Part shown: piece by piece, positions 25,451 to 37,300 of the stretch | Numbering within the stretch: position 1 is the first letter of the stretch | Layout of the letters: every line of letters starts with the position of its first letter | From: Tubiluchus corallicola | Lineage: Eukaryota; Priapulida; Priapulimorpha; Priapulimorphida; Tubiluchidae | Assembly (NCBI GenBank): GCA_030141605.1 | Contig: JAQGDQ010000015.1 | Coordinates: 124,001 to 188,000 of the forward strand | Direction: 5' to 3' | Length of the DNA: 64,000 nt | Notes under the pieces: model-generated | Database searches by the model: none | What the model was told of the DNA's origin: nothing | What the model saw: only the letters and a program-made list of their open reading frames with translations | Made by a program: the position numbers and the translations under genes

Positions 25451-25528
<78 letters not shown>
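23300..25528 (+). mobile_element. Decayed LINE lacking its reverse transcriptase, ending in (TAA)n
   Basis: Three overlapping frames give an AP endonuclease: NTNNYDVIVLIETWLDQSIA at 23466-23525, FVRDFNATCKAWDQAELNEN at 23825-23884 in a second frame, and LDLIITDSNRLFTN...TCDHDP from 23965. The last two are the D-x-N and S-D-H equivalents. The frames then jump to the C-terminal end of ORF2 (24849-25142) with MCKCNANSQTPEHIVFNCPL, a CCHC-type finger, ending at a stop. The central reverse transcriptase (about 500 codons in the family) is missing. A 231-bp tandem duplication (24085-24550) interrupts the middle. The 3' UTR includes AAATAGAGGGAA and ends in (TAA)n, as in the copy at 13617-14232. Confidence 0.75.
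24085..24550. repeat. Tandem duplication of 231 bp inside the LINE
   Basis: Copies at 24085-24315 and 24320-24550 look identical by eye and are separated by CATG. The near-perfect match means the duplication is recent or is an assembly artefact, whereas the host LINE is clearly old. Confidence 0.9.
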
Positions 25529-25540
25529 CTCTCTCTTTCT

Positions 25541-25573
<33 letters not shown>
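25452..25573. repeat. Compound microsatellite (TAA)n then (CT)n
   Basis: Pure TAA repeats at 25452-25528 form the LINE 3' tail. They are followed directly by a CT/C-rich tract to 25573. Confidence 0.95.
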
Positions 25574-25844
25574 TTACGAGGAGTACGTCCCCATACGCTA
25601 TGCTACACATAAATAGTTTAATTTATGCATAACATATTATATTTACTGTAAATAAATTGTTTACGTAATAATGAACAGCTGTAATTCGCCTTATTTACGC
25701 TATTTGATATCACTTTTTACTTTTGTGATAGTATGCAGGGTGTCACGTGAACGTAAGAAGTGTTACTATTGGATGTTAGAAAACGAAAGACTGTCGGCTG
25801 AAAAGTTGAAGGAACTCCTGATTTTCACTTGACGTCATCTTAAA

Positions 25845-26000
25845 AGTCGATCGACAAGTTCGGATGTTACATTTTCCCGTTCGCACGACGTCCGACAAAA
25901 CCATCCGATTTTGTCGGACGACTTTGTCTGATAGTGTAAACAATTCATCCGACTTCACCCGAGACAATCCGATTTTGTCAGATCGTGTAAATCGGGCATC
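25845..26000 (-). repeat. Possible right terminus of an inverted-repeat transposon
   Basis: The segment is rich in TCCGA/TCGGA motifs (CATCCGATTTTGTCGGACGA, CAATCCGATTTTGTCAGATC). It ends in GATCGTGTAAATCGGGC, which mirrors the sequence at 21946. It is also internally palindromic, as in some MITEs. Confidence 0.45.
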
Positions 26001-26289
26001 ATAAAGCTACTTTTATCATTATTCCCTGTTAGGCGTATAACAAAGAAGTGCAAATGCAGTCCAATTTCCTTTCAGCCTTTCTCTCACATGTATAAAATAG
26101 AAAAATTGCAGAGATATTGTACTACAAACCAAAGTGCAATATGTCACATTATACATATCATGAAACTTAACTATGGCAAAAGAAAGTGACTTGATGTTTC
26201 AGGTCTCTTATCATATCACAAAGTTATCAATCAATAAAGAAATTTCTCCTTCATTAACCCCTGTGTTGCAATTTTACTCGTCGTTGGTA

Positions 26290-26397
26290 GTCTAGGTAAC
26301 GATTAATTATTGAGCAGGTGTAACATGCAGACAGTATTTCCGGCTCTTCAATTTTCTGCAAAGGTAGAAGCAGACCAACAAACGACATGGTATCTAG
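26290..26397 (+). other. Candidate non-coding first exon of the FHL gene
   Basis: A consensus donor CTAG|GTAAGTATAG ends at 26397, 210 bases before the FHL start codon. An acceptor between the two (for example ACTTTTTACCAAAG at about 26592) is weak. The assignment rests only on position and the strong donor. Confidence 0.3.
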
Positions 26398-26607
26398 GTA
26401 AGTATAGATTTTTTTACTTGTCATTGTCAGCAAATATTTCTCTTGGTGACATGCTTATTTACATTTTGCCTGCTCGTGTGCTGCACAACGTTATGCCAGT
26501 CAAGCCTGATTTATGTTTTCTTATTATTTGTGAGCCATACAGTCAGATTAATTAACACATAGTTAGCAAGTGAACTTACTTTTTACCAAAGTCGTCAAGT
26601 TAAAACA

Positions 26608-29600
26608 ATGTCGAAAACGAAAGTAAAAAGGGATAAATTAGGTCACTGGGACATAACGCCGGATTTATTACAAGCTGAGCTAGGATTCAAGATAATCAAG
26701 AATAAAGATGGCTTGCTGTATTGCAGAAAGTGTCGTGTGCCATTTCTTTCAAGTGAAATGATGGTGAATATTCACGGGAAGACGTACTGTGTTGAATGTG
26801 CACAAAGTACGAAGCGTTGCTCGGAGTGCCACACAAAAATCACAGACCGAGAAAAGGTATTCTAGTCACTTTAAGTCCTTTTGCGTAGTGTGGTATTTAA
26901 TCGATTTAAATGATTAGATTTTAAATTGATTTAAAAATAGAAAGAAATAAAGAATGTTGAGATCCTCATCAACACAAATTATATTGCCTATATAAGGTTT
27001 GATATTTTGGACGAATGGTCGTGAATCATTGTAGATCACTTCCAGTTGTACTAAGCGTTGACTAATAATTGATATCAAATGTTATTTATGTACTCTTTGT
27101 AAAAGCTCTGAGGTTGTGTGGTAATGCAAACTGCAGCAGGTCTGAAAGGATGATTTACTCCTTTTAGCTATATATTTGATTATCTGTTTAAAGGGTCGGT
27201 ACTACATAAGACATGGGACAATACTAAATGGTCACATTACGCTCTTAAATGGCCCAACTGTTAAAAGTCCAACTAGTCCAATCATAAGAAACTAAAAGCC
27301 CAAGTGTCGAGAAGTACGCCGGTACGGCGCTTCTCGAATAAAATAGTTTTTTCATGTTTTTATGGATCTGCCACTGCAAACCTGTTTCATAGTATACATT
27401 TAACTCCATACAAAGGTTAAAGTTTGTAATTTGCACATAAGCTTCTTTCTCAGAAGGTATGTATAATTGTAGTCTTGCCAAAATTTTCCGGATTGTGGAT
27501 TTAACAAGAAAGCTAGTTCGAGTTCGAATCTCGGGTCACATTCAAATTACTAAATTTGCTGCCGCCTGCTTCGGGTTCAATTTTTGTTATGACATATCTT
27601 TATTTGAACAAAAATGCAACACCTCATAATCAATGTGACACGATTAATTTTACCAAAGCATGCACCTTTATTACTCGATCGAAAGGCCTTAATTTTCTGC
27701 GTACAGGTGTATACTACGATATCTAGAAATGTGTAAACGAATCCGTGGACCGTGAAACCATTAACGATGATCGAGAAAACAAGTAAACGATGAAGCCTAC
27801 ATTCTCTAGGCGGCTTCCTCAGGCTGAGTCAGCTTCGATTTTTTCAAAAATTTTAACAAGTTGTAAAAGTCGTAATGTTCTTATTTTTTTCAAAAATCTT
27901 AGGTTGTATCTTACGACGGCAAGTACTTTCACGACGACTGCATGTTTTGCATGGCTTGCGGAAACTCATTGGAGGGAATGGGATTTAAGACACGAGACAA
28001 AAGGCACTTTTGCAAAGAATGTTTCGTAGAGACGTGTCCGAAGTGTAAACGAGTTTTGAGAAACGGTACTTATTCATGATTGATTGAATTGACCTTATTT
28101 AATATTAATTTTTACTACAATTCACAGCACACTCTAAAAGCAATAACAAAGTTATAACACTTTTTAACGTTGCGCAGTAATTGAAAAAAAATTAAATACT
28201 AAATAAAAGTAGAAAGTTGATAATTAAGGTTGCATGGAAAAACACAATTATGCAATTTCAGAAACAAGAACAGGCCTATAGAGAAACACAGACGGTCTGT
28301 GAAAAAAATTAAAAAAGAAAATCTATGACAGTTTTGTGCTGCGGCTAGAGCAGAAGCAATATCAAAGATCCGCTTGCTTCCAATGTGTTCCGGGTGATGA
28401 TAAGCTATATGAATCTAATGATAGCGGCAGAAATTTAAAACACAGTATGTAGATTGTAGGGCGAATGTCACAAAAACTTTTGTCACCAAACTTTCCACAT
28501 TTCTTTTACAGAATCACTAAGGGGGAGGAGGTCCTTGAAACAGCAACAATAAGAATCATTTTGTGTCCCTCAGTGCTACTGTGAAATCTTGTGATTTTTT
28601 TGCAACCGCGTCGTTGTGACTAGCGTTTTTTCACTGTATTTCTGTATTTTTTTTTGAGTAAATGTGGTTATATTACAAAACCCCCCTCCCAGATTAGTGT
28701 TCATTGATCGTTTGCGATTTTTCACCTGAACTTAATCCTCAGAAGTGGCCTGAAATGTCACCCATCTTTTATTTTCTGTATACATGTATTGACGTTTTTT
28801 ATTAATTTTGTTCTGTAGATTTAGAGAACGAGGTTGAAGTATGTATTCTACCTTCAATCGTAGTTAGTGAGTGAGTGAGTGATTAAATACTTTTATTGCG
28901 GAACAAAGTCCATAGTACAATACAGATCATAATTAACAATCAAACACATAGTGCGCATGAGTGTGTGTGTGAAAGAGAGAGTGAGTGAGTGAGTGAGTGA
29001 GTAAGTAAGTAAATAAGTAAGTCAATAAGTAAATAAATAACTGAGTGAGTGAGTGAGTGAGTGGGTGAGCGAGTGAGTGAGTGAGTGAGTACGTATGTAA
29101 ATGAGTAAGTAGTTAAATAAGTAAGTAACCAAGAAAGTATGTAGGTAAGTAACGAAAAATTGTACTTATTTTTTGAAACTTCTAAGTTACACACTGTGTT
29201 AGTCATTTAAGGTTTGCTATATTAGCTGCATCTTTGCAGGCCAGAAAAAAGCGGAGTATAATGGCGAGAAGTACCACGAAGAGTGTTTCATATGTTCTCA
29301 GTGCAACAGAACTATTGGTACTTCGTCGTTTTTCACGAATGTGAATGGGGTTATCTGCTTACGATGTCATGCGGACAAGTTTGCGGAGACGTGTGCTATT
29401 TGCGAAACGGTAACGTTAAAATTAATTGTGAAGTGGCGCTTACCAGACATCTGGTATGCGTTATGCCTTATCTACCTGCGGAATATGTGCGTATAAAAAA
29501 TCTATAGGAAATAGCTGCAGAAAAAAGTAACGCACAACGCAAGTTTGATAAACAGGTGCATTGAAAACAATATAAACCGATTTTAGCTATTCCGCATCCG

Positions 29601-32600
29601 CAAAACGCATACGCATTCCGCATTCTGGTAAACGCCAATAAAGACAACGTTCACATTTATCTAGCAGCCGTGTTGGCATCGCGGTTATCTAATTTATCTA
29701 AGGCAGACTCTATCCATGCGTATAAAAATTATGATGCTATGTTAACAAATATGTAGCGACCAAAACTGATGTATAATTGGAGACATGATGTAACCGGAAA
29801 GCCTGATACAATTTGGCCTATAGGCCTAGTGCATAAGCCATGTAGCTATAGGCCCACCATGCAATAACGCATTGCATAAAATATGATTTATGCTCTGTCA
29901 ACTTGTAAAATACGTCATAACACCTTCACCTACAATAAGTCTAACGCATATTATGTTCTGTCCAGCATACCTGGCAGGACTTGCAAAAAATTGACCAGGC
30001 TGTTGCAGTAACTCTAGCAGTAACGAGTCCGCTTTCCGCCGGGGAACTCGTGAGTTCGATGCAGCGGCCGGGCCATACCAAAGACTATAAAAATGGTTTC
30101 GTGCTGTTGCCCAGCCTAGCGCGTGGTATTTAGGGTAAAAGTGTGGTAATAATAGCCTCTGTTATGTAGTTGTAGTTTGTTATTTACAGTCGGCGACATT
30201 AGCTCTTTGAGCTAAATGTTCACCCAAAAGCCGACTTTAAATGAAGATTATTGTTATTATTATTATTGTTGTTGTTGTTGCTGTTGTTGTTATTATTAAT
30301 ATTATTATTGATTCAGAATTCAGCATTTCCAAATGTTAGATCGCTCACACTAAAGCGACTCTAATTATTTTTATTGATTAATTTTGAGCCTAAAATTTCT
30401 ATAATTAATTATTATAATCTTAATGTCAAGTTAATTTAATAGTATAATACATATAAACCTAAAATTAGATTTCTCAGTGGGCTAGAACATGATTTGGGCT
30501 TTATGTTTTAAATAGTTATTTTTTAGAAAAAAGGCATTTTCTGCTCGCATTCAAGCGGACGATTTAGAGGACGGGGCAGTTAGTTTAGTGATTTGAAAAA
30601 AATAAAAAAGAGTATTGTGTGTTCTTGTGACATTTCATTTGTTCTAGTTTGGTAGTACATGTGTAGGTAGCAGTACTACACCATAATTATATTTGAACAA
30701 CTTAAATATGGAAGTGTTAGCAAACAGTAGAGGAAAGTGCCCTAAAGTGCATCTCTTAAACTATATAATAAGCTATGGAGCTTTTTTAAACTACTTGGCT
30801 TCACAAATATTTAATCAAAGAACATCATTTGGTGAACCAGGCTTACAGTTGTTTGTTTACTACAATTTCAGGATAACGAAGTTTATTTTAATCTTAAAAC
30901 CTCATGTAACTTTGAGCAAAACTAGGCCATTTGGAGAGTACGGTTCCGACAAAATACATCCTATGTTCGCAAAACGCCCCTATTGATTTGCCAGAAGACT
31001 TTCTAATTTCCAAAATATTCTAACTAACTGCCACATGCCCACTACAATAAGTAAAATGTTCTTATAAAGCCCTACAATAAAGTAAAAATTGAATGTAGCA
31101 TATAAGCAGAGCAATGCCACAATTCATAATCTATAAAACAACTTTAAAAAATATCTTTTTGGCAGACTAAGCGTTACGAAGCAGCAGAGTAACGAATCAA
31201 CACGGTGAATTAGAAATTAATTATTATATTTGTTGAAAATTATTAAAGCGCCACTATTTTATTATCTCGATTCATCCCTGCATTTGTTTGTTCATTCTTA
31301 CGTTCATTTTGGGCAGTTTTATAGTTCGTTTATGTGCTCTTTTCTACTCTTTACTGTATTTTATAACTCCATTATTAAGTTCGTTTGTGTAGGTTAATTT
31401 ATTCATTGCTTAGTTTGTCATCAGTACTTTGCAATTTTTAGATATAGACTTACCTATAGTTAGGCAAAACATTTAGAATTTTCAGTGTTTAATGTCATTC
31501 TCATCTCTGATCAATTCTGTTGTACGTGTAGCATACCGTAGCAATTTTCGTTGTTAAATTTATATTTGTTGTTGTTTATTTTCATTCTGTAGCCTCTTTT
31601 AAGTCGCTTTTTCACAAGTTGTACGCCTGTCATACTGTAAAATTTTTTAGCATACTGTTTGTTGTCAGTGTGCAGGTCCACTATCGTTAACTTCCGTAAC
31701 ACGCCACAAACAATGCAAGAAAGATTACGTCGATGTCTTTACGCACCACAAGCAGTTGTTGAAATTCTTCCAATATATAATGAGCGTTTTAAGTCCAGGG
31801 TGGATTCCGGCTTGCAGAAAAGTGTGTGCTTGGCCGATAGGCCCTGCCGTTGAGTGCAGTTTTTGACAGCGTTTTTTTATACAAAGACGCTCAAATAATA
31901 ATAACGACGGAACATAAATAATTATATTGCCCATTAACCAAACGGGGTCGACCTCTAGCCAGATCCTTGCAAATAAAATATGTCTAGCAGGAGTGTAGAG
32001 ACGTTATAGTGGTGAAACATGCTTGAGTAATAATTACATAGACATATATTGTCTGGAAAAATTAGAAACAGTCAGATCAGTTTTTCCAAGCCAAAAAACT
32101 CGAAATCTGCTGCTAAAAAATCCTCCCTGCTAGGTAGATAATATCAGCTGAACCTTCAAATTAATAAAAACGCTCTCTGTCCCAAGGTAATTAGCTTCCC
32201 ATTTTTTAATTAAAGATTTTATGCCGTTACAAGAGATTTCTAAATGCTACTACAGTATTGCATTAATGTTTGTCAAGGTTGCACATACTGTATTTGGCAG
32301 AGCTCTTACTGTTATTCATAGTTTATCTGGGGTAATTAACTTATGTTATTTAAACCCTTATTGCTTACATAAGCCTTTTAGACTGATCATTTATGATGTC
32401 TAGTATGATCTTAGACGTATGATCATTTCCCTTGTACCACATTTTCGCTGTAACAAATTTTCCTACTACCAATTAAACTTTTCCAGTGCATAACTTTTCT
32501 AGCACCAAACCTATTGGTGCTAGAAAAGTTACCATTCTAGCAGCAGGTGCTATTCTGTACAATTTTTACGTTGTGCCACATTTACTTGTACCAAAAATGC

Positions 32601-34353
32601 TTGACAAAACTACGCCAGGTCTAATCTATTAAAGTTTAACAATACCACTCTTTCCCTGTAGCCAATTTTCCCAGTGCTAAAACTTCGCTTTGTGCGAAAA
32701 TTCCTAGCAGCAAATAGAGCTTATTCGTCGTCCTCTTGGTATTAAACAATGGCTGGTACCCTCCACCTGTTGATGCCACAGACTCGTATACCGCCCACAA
32801 TGCATCATCCATCAATCTAGAGTTGTATTTGCTATTTTTGCAGTATATTTACATGGAAAAAAATCGACACACGCAGAAGCGGCTTTGACAAACCGCTGGA
32901 TTTCTTTTGAAAGATCTGTTGCTTTCACTTGTTGGTGCTGAGTATTGTTGTTACCAGTGCTGGGATTCATCGATCTCATCTTTTCTAGTGCAGTGGAAAG
33001 TAGTCTATAGAGATATAGAGCTTATTCTTAAACCCTCGAAAGAAGTGTAATGCATGTACTCCACTAAAATTACCAGGTCAACTTGTCAAAACAGAAAAAA
33101 TGAGAAACAGTTACAGTGGCGACTCATGTATAGGTACTGTAGCACCCCGTTTTCACTCATTATTATCGATAATAATGCAGTTTGGCACAAATAAACGCAG
33201 TTTGCAATTAATTATGTTTGTTTAACGAGTACCAGTTAATTAAAGCAGAAATAAATAAAACTGAAATTTGAAACTATTTTAGCCAGTCGAGTGGGAGGGA
33301 ATAGCATTCGAGGGGAGACTCTTCCATGACGAATGCTTCACGTGTAACCGCTGCGGGATAAACTTGGCTGACAAACGGTTTTCTCCACGTGATGGGAAGC
33401 CATATTGCAGAGATTGCTTCCAGAAAAAGTTTGTACGACATTGCGCTTCTTGCAAGGAGCCACTGGTTGGTACGTACCTCATTATTATCAAAAGGAAACG
33501 TCCGCGTTGTAATATAGCACTATTTTTATAGGAATCTGTTTACCTTTGTGGTTATAGGCCTCAGACATGTTTGCTGTGAATCAAGTTGTCAATTAAGATA
33601 AGTGGTTGTCGCAAGGTAACTTTATCTTGTTTAACTGTGCAGCCAATTACTAACCCGAATAGGAGCGATATTGTCTAAAAGCACGCTATAAGTATAAACA
33701 ATCATAGACTTTTTGTTCTCTCACATTACAGAAAACACACGCATACGCATATACAAGCAATGACGTATTTCGATTTGAGTTCTGGTTTTAGGTCATTTTG
33801 ATAAAAATGCTGCTCCTTAAGTAGAAACCTCAAGATTTCATTTCTCAAATGGGCGACACGTACATTACCCATTTCTAGTGTTTAATCCATAAGAAGTGGT
33901 ATGTGTCAGCACAATCACGACATTCAAAATCGTCACATGTCACTGTCATTCATTCACAATAAGCAATTTCATGTCCAAATAAAGTGAGTGGCATACCATT
34001 CAATGAAATGTCAGTAATGTAATGATACTTAAAACTGGAACTGCCTTAAAATTTTTATCCTCGCCACACATTTCATTTACCATGATGTCCAGCAAACAAG
34101 ACACACAAAACTGTTGTTGTTTGTGAATGGATAGAGCAAAAATAATTTAACATCCTTGACAATGTGCACTTCACAGACGCCCATAGCTACATTATTTTTT
34201 ACAGGAATGAGAGCCAGAAAATATGTCACATTCGAGGATAGGGCTTGGCATAAACAATGCTTCCGTTGTTCCCGCTGCAAGCGCTTGCTGGGAGAGAAGG
34301 GATTCCATAAACAAAATAGAAGAATTGTCTGTTATGAATGTGCCATCTCCTAA
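26608..34353 (+). CDS. FHL: Four-and-a-half LIM domain protein (FHL family), five coding exons
   Basis: FHL proteins are zinc-binding scaffolds of muscle, cytoskeleton and nucleus. Exons: 26608-26856, 27903-28065, 29240-29409, 33283-33469 and 34205-34353. All have GT-AG borders and matching phases (0, 1, 0, 1), giving 305 residues. The layout is the FHL signature: a lone C-terminal LIM finger first (C39, C42, C61, C64), then four full LIM domains. These start at C71 (CSEC), about C131 (CPKC), about C190 (CAIC) and about C248 (CASC). Each has the usual C-x2-C, H-x2-C, C-x2-C and C-x2-C/D pattern, e.g. YFHDDCMFCMACGNSLEG, YHEECFICSQC, LFHDECFTCNRC and AWHKQCFRCSRC. Introns 1 to 4 fall at the same place in each LIM, between the two halves of its first finger. 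The 38-residue N-terminus before the first Cys is longer than in vertebrate FHL2. The ATG is in a good context (AACAATGT). Confidence 0.93.
28864..29130. repeat. GTGA/GTAA tetranucleotide repeat
   Basis: Runs of GTGA, with interspersed GTAA and AAGT units, lie in intron 2 of the FHL gene, shortly before its third exon. The minus-strand open frame across it (Leu/Thr/Ser-His rich) is a repeat artefact. Confidence 0.9.
29995..30312 (+). mobile_element. tRNA-derived SINE with a core resembling the MetaSINE domain
   Basis: A tRNA-like head (about 29995-30072) carries a B-box-like GAGTTCGATGC at 30052-30062. It is followed by ACCAAAGACTATAAAAATGG (30077-30096) and GTGCTGTTGCCCAGCCTAGCGC. This order resembles the conserved central domain reported for MetaSINEs of many animals. 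The 3' part holds a stem-loop TTAGCTC-TTT-GAGCTAA (30200-30216), probably borrowed from a partner LINE. A (TTA/TTG)n tail runs from 30247 to 30312. It is inserted in intron 3 of the FHL gene. Family naming is from memory of the core sequence. Confidence 0.65.
32440..32720. repeat. Short degenerate palindromic repeats including a perfect 18-bp hairpin
   Basis: TAACTTTTCTAGCACCAA (32491-32508) and its exact reverse complement (32514-32531) are separated by five bases. Around it, related pieces recur at irregular spacing: ATTTTCCTACTACCAA, CTTTTCCAGTGCATAA and ATTTTCCCAGTGCTAAAAC. The block lies in intron 3 of the FHL gene and has no coding capacity. Confidence 0.7.
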
Positions 34354-37300
34354 AGTTGGATTTTTTCTTATCAACGACTAATGTAAAAAGGCTAAATTTT
34401 GATTTATAATAATGTCAGTTTAAACGTTTGGCAAAATTTGATTATTTCAGCCACCAATAGTATCACCAGGGTCACTGTTTAGTATTTTAATGAATGTTGT
34501 GTCACAGGTTACAGGTTGAATTTTGCAGTATAATAGCTTGCTGAAGGAAACCACTAAGTTCGTATAAATTTACAACACCTTTTTGCTCTTAACTAACTCA
34601 CTACAACCACAGAACTGCTTCAGAATTGACCGATGGCCCATTATTCGTTTTCCTGCCTTCTTTCAAGTTTTGCATATTAAGTTCTTAGTTATTCTGATAT
34701 TTTCACAATACCAAATACATTAGAAGAACAAAGTTTTATCTAATTATTGTCCTATATTTCGTGTAAGAATGCAAAATTAATTTCCAAACAAAACTATGTG
34801 GAATAACAAACAAAGAAATAATTGCAGTATAATTTGATAATGTAATACAGTGGAAATACAATTTTCTAACAGAACTGTTTTACCAAAACATTACAAAACA
34901 CACTAATACAGTCCTTTGATATATAATAAGACACTGTCAAACAAGTATATTACATCATATTAAGTGTATTTGATACCAATGTATTTTCTAACAGCTTCAC
35001 ACACAATTCATGCTCTACTCGCTTCAGGTGCAATCAACAAGACAGCCCTTGTAAGCTTCCAACGACCATATTTCACAAAAATTGAGTTCTTGAAAACTTA
35101 ATTAATGTAAATATAACACAAAAGGTATTAGCTTTTACTATAAATAATCAATAGATCTATCATTCAGAAATTTTAATGCCAACAGAAATAAAATAACCTT
35201 AAGCTTACTGAAAACGTCATGGATTAATTTAACACCTGCACTCTTCAATAATCATAAATCTTAATTTCTGATTATAGATAATTCCTAGTAACAATCAATC
35301 ATAAATCTTGAATTCTGATAAAACTTCAAATAGGGCTTCAGTTTCTGCTGAATATGGCAAGAACAATGCTGAAATATTCAAATTTATGATTATTTGTTTC
35401 AAGCGGCAAGTTTTCAGTGGCTAAGCTGGTAGTTTTTTACATAAAATCAAATAGCAGTTACACACTTGCAAAAGTGTTCAAAGTTGATGGATAATGTGTG
35501 AATGCAATGAATTTTGGAAGAAGCAAAACCAGTGAAAATGTATCTAGCACAGAAGAGGCCTACTACCCAACATGAGATTTCAAAATTTTCCACAGTTTCA
35601 CACATTCTTCCTCAAGTCACACCAACATGGAGCAACAGTGGACATACAACAGATCACAAAAAGGAATCGAGTTTGAATAGCCTACTGTGTAGTACACCAA
35701 CACTATAAATTTCTTGCCAAACAAACCACACAGCAACTAAGCGGGTTAATGCACTAACAATAAAGAAAGGAATTAGCAGTGTTACCATAAAGTTATGCCT
35801 ATACATCAACTGATAGCACCTGATTGACCTGATTTATGGTGAGTATTGAGTGACAAATGTTTCTCACTTAACACATTTTCAGTTTCTCCATGGTATAATA
35901 AAGCAAAGTTACAATTTCTACTTGTTTACTGTAAAAACCGTGCTTGTTTTCAATTATGAATACATCTACATATTCACTCAACTCGAATCTAGTTAACTTG
36001 TCACTAACTGGTATTTCCACTCAACTCAACCATTTCTTTGAACTCCAGATTAAATGAAGCACATCGCTGCATAATGATTGTGCATGTAGAATTATAATTT
36101 GTAAAATATTAGCACTACTAGTCCTCCTTATATATCATTTCAAGTACGAGAGCACAAATAACATTAAAATTGAGTTCTGGTATTTTCAAGAAAACTAAAA
36201 TGAGCTAAAAATATCTTTGTTAAATAGGTAGTATTGGAACAATATGAAAATGTAACAGGCCCTGTCAACAAATCCTATAGTGTTTACTAGATTTACGGCT
36301 GTTAAATGACCACATATCAATGCGAACTATATCAGTTAAAGGGGGAATATCATGAAAATCAAGTTAAACTTATTTTATAGTTGCCTTCCCCGTGAACAAC
36401 TTGGCAAAAAAATTTTTAGCAGTATGGTGTCTAATTAAGAGTAATTGTCTTTTTTGTATCTCACGGGAAATGCCATGAATCTGCACTTGCGCCTCTCCCG
36501 GTGAAAAAATTGAACTAGCGCAGCTCTGAAAATGACGTAGCACAGTGTACCCACAGCTCGGTGTAATACTGTCGTATACAACCGGGCTAAAAATAAAGCT
36601 GTTATTACTACATTACCATATTTGACAGCTGATAGAAACATATGTCGTTGTGCTCATTCACGTTTTCATCAAATTCTGCAAAAGCGATATATTTTACTAC
36701 CGTCGAAAGTTATCGGTCCACTATAGTATATTCTAATAGATGTGTAAACAATCATTCTGCAAAAGTAGGCCTACAGCATATTGTGAAAATTCTTGTGGCA
36801 TTAATTGAAAACATCGTCAGCAATACAAGCTGCAAAAGTGTGGGCCTTGGTAACAAAAGTTCTTTTCTTGTAAAACAAGTCCGATAAAGTAACTTCATTC
36901 TGCTAGAAGAATTAATGAATTTGTAAACATAGAGAAACTCACTGAAGCATAATTATAATGCTAGTGTGACAATTTTTAGAGACAACTTCATTTTATCAGC
37001 CTTAACAAAAAAATATGTGAACCTCATAGACACAAAGACTATAACATCATATTAGCTGTAGATTTTAATGCAAAAAATCGCATTACGTAATGTAATTGTG
37101 ATATTTTTATTGAAATGGATACAAAGCTCGAGATGACTAAACTGCATCGATAAACTAAACTTCTGCACATGAGCTTAAAATGAAACAAATTAAAAAAACA
37201 CTACCAAGAACTGCATCTGACTAAATCTGCCTGAAGTCTAAGCACAATATTTTTAACACTAGAGTTTATCATCTTCTAAACTCACGTTTCAAAGCAAACA

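Noticed and set aside
27500-27540. tRNA B-box-like GAGTTCGAATCTCGGG
   Set aside because: No A box at the right distance and no cloverleaf; a single motif is not enough for a tRNA or SINE call.
28940-29206. Minus-strand frame of Leu/Thr/Ser-His repeats
   Set aside because: It arises from the GTGA tetranucleotide repeat.
30693-30986. 97-codon plus-strand frame in FHL intron 3
   Set aside because: No recognisable family, no splice signals matching the FHL gene, AT-rich composition.
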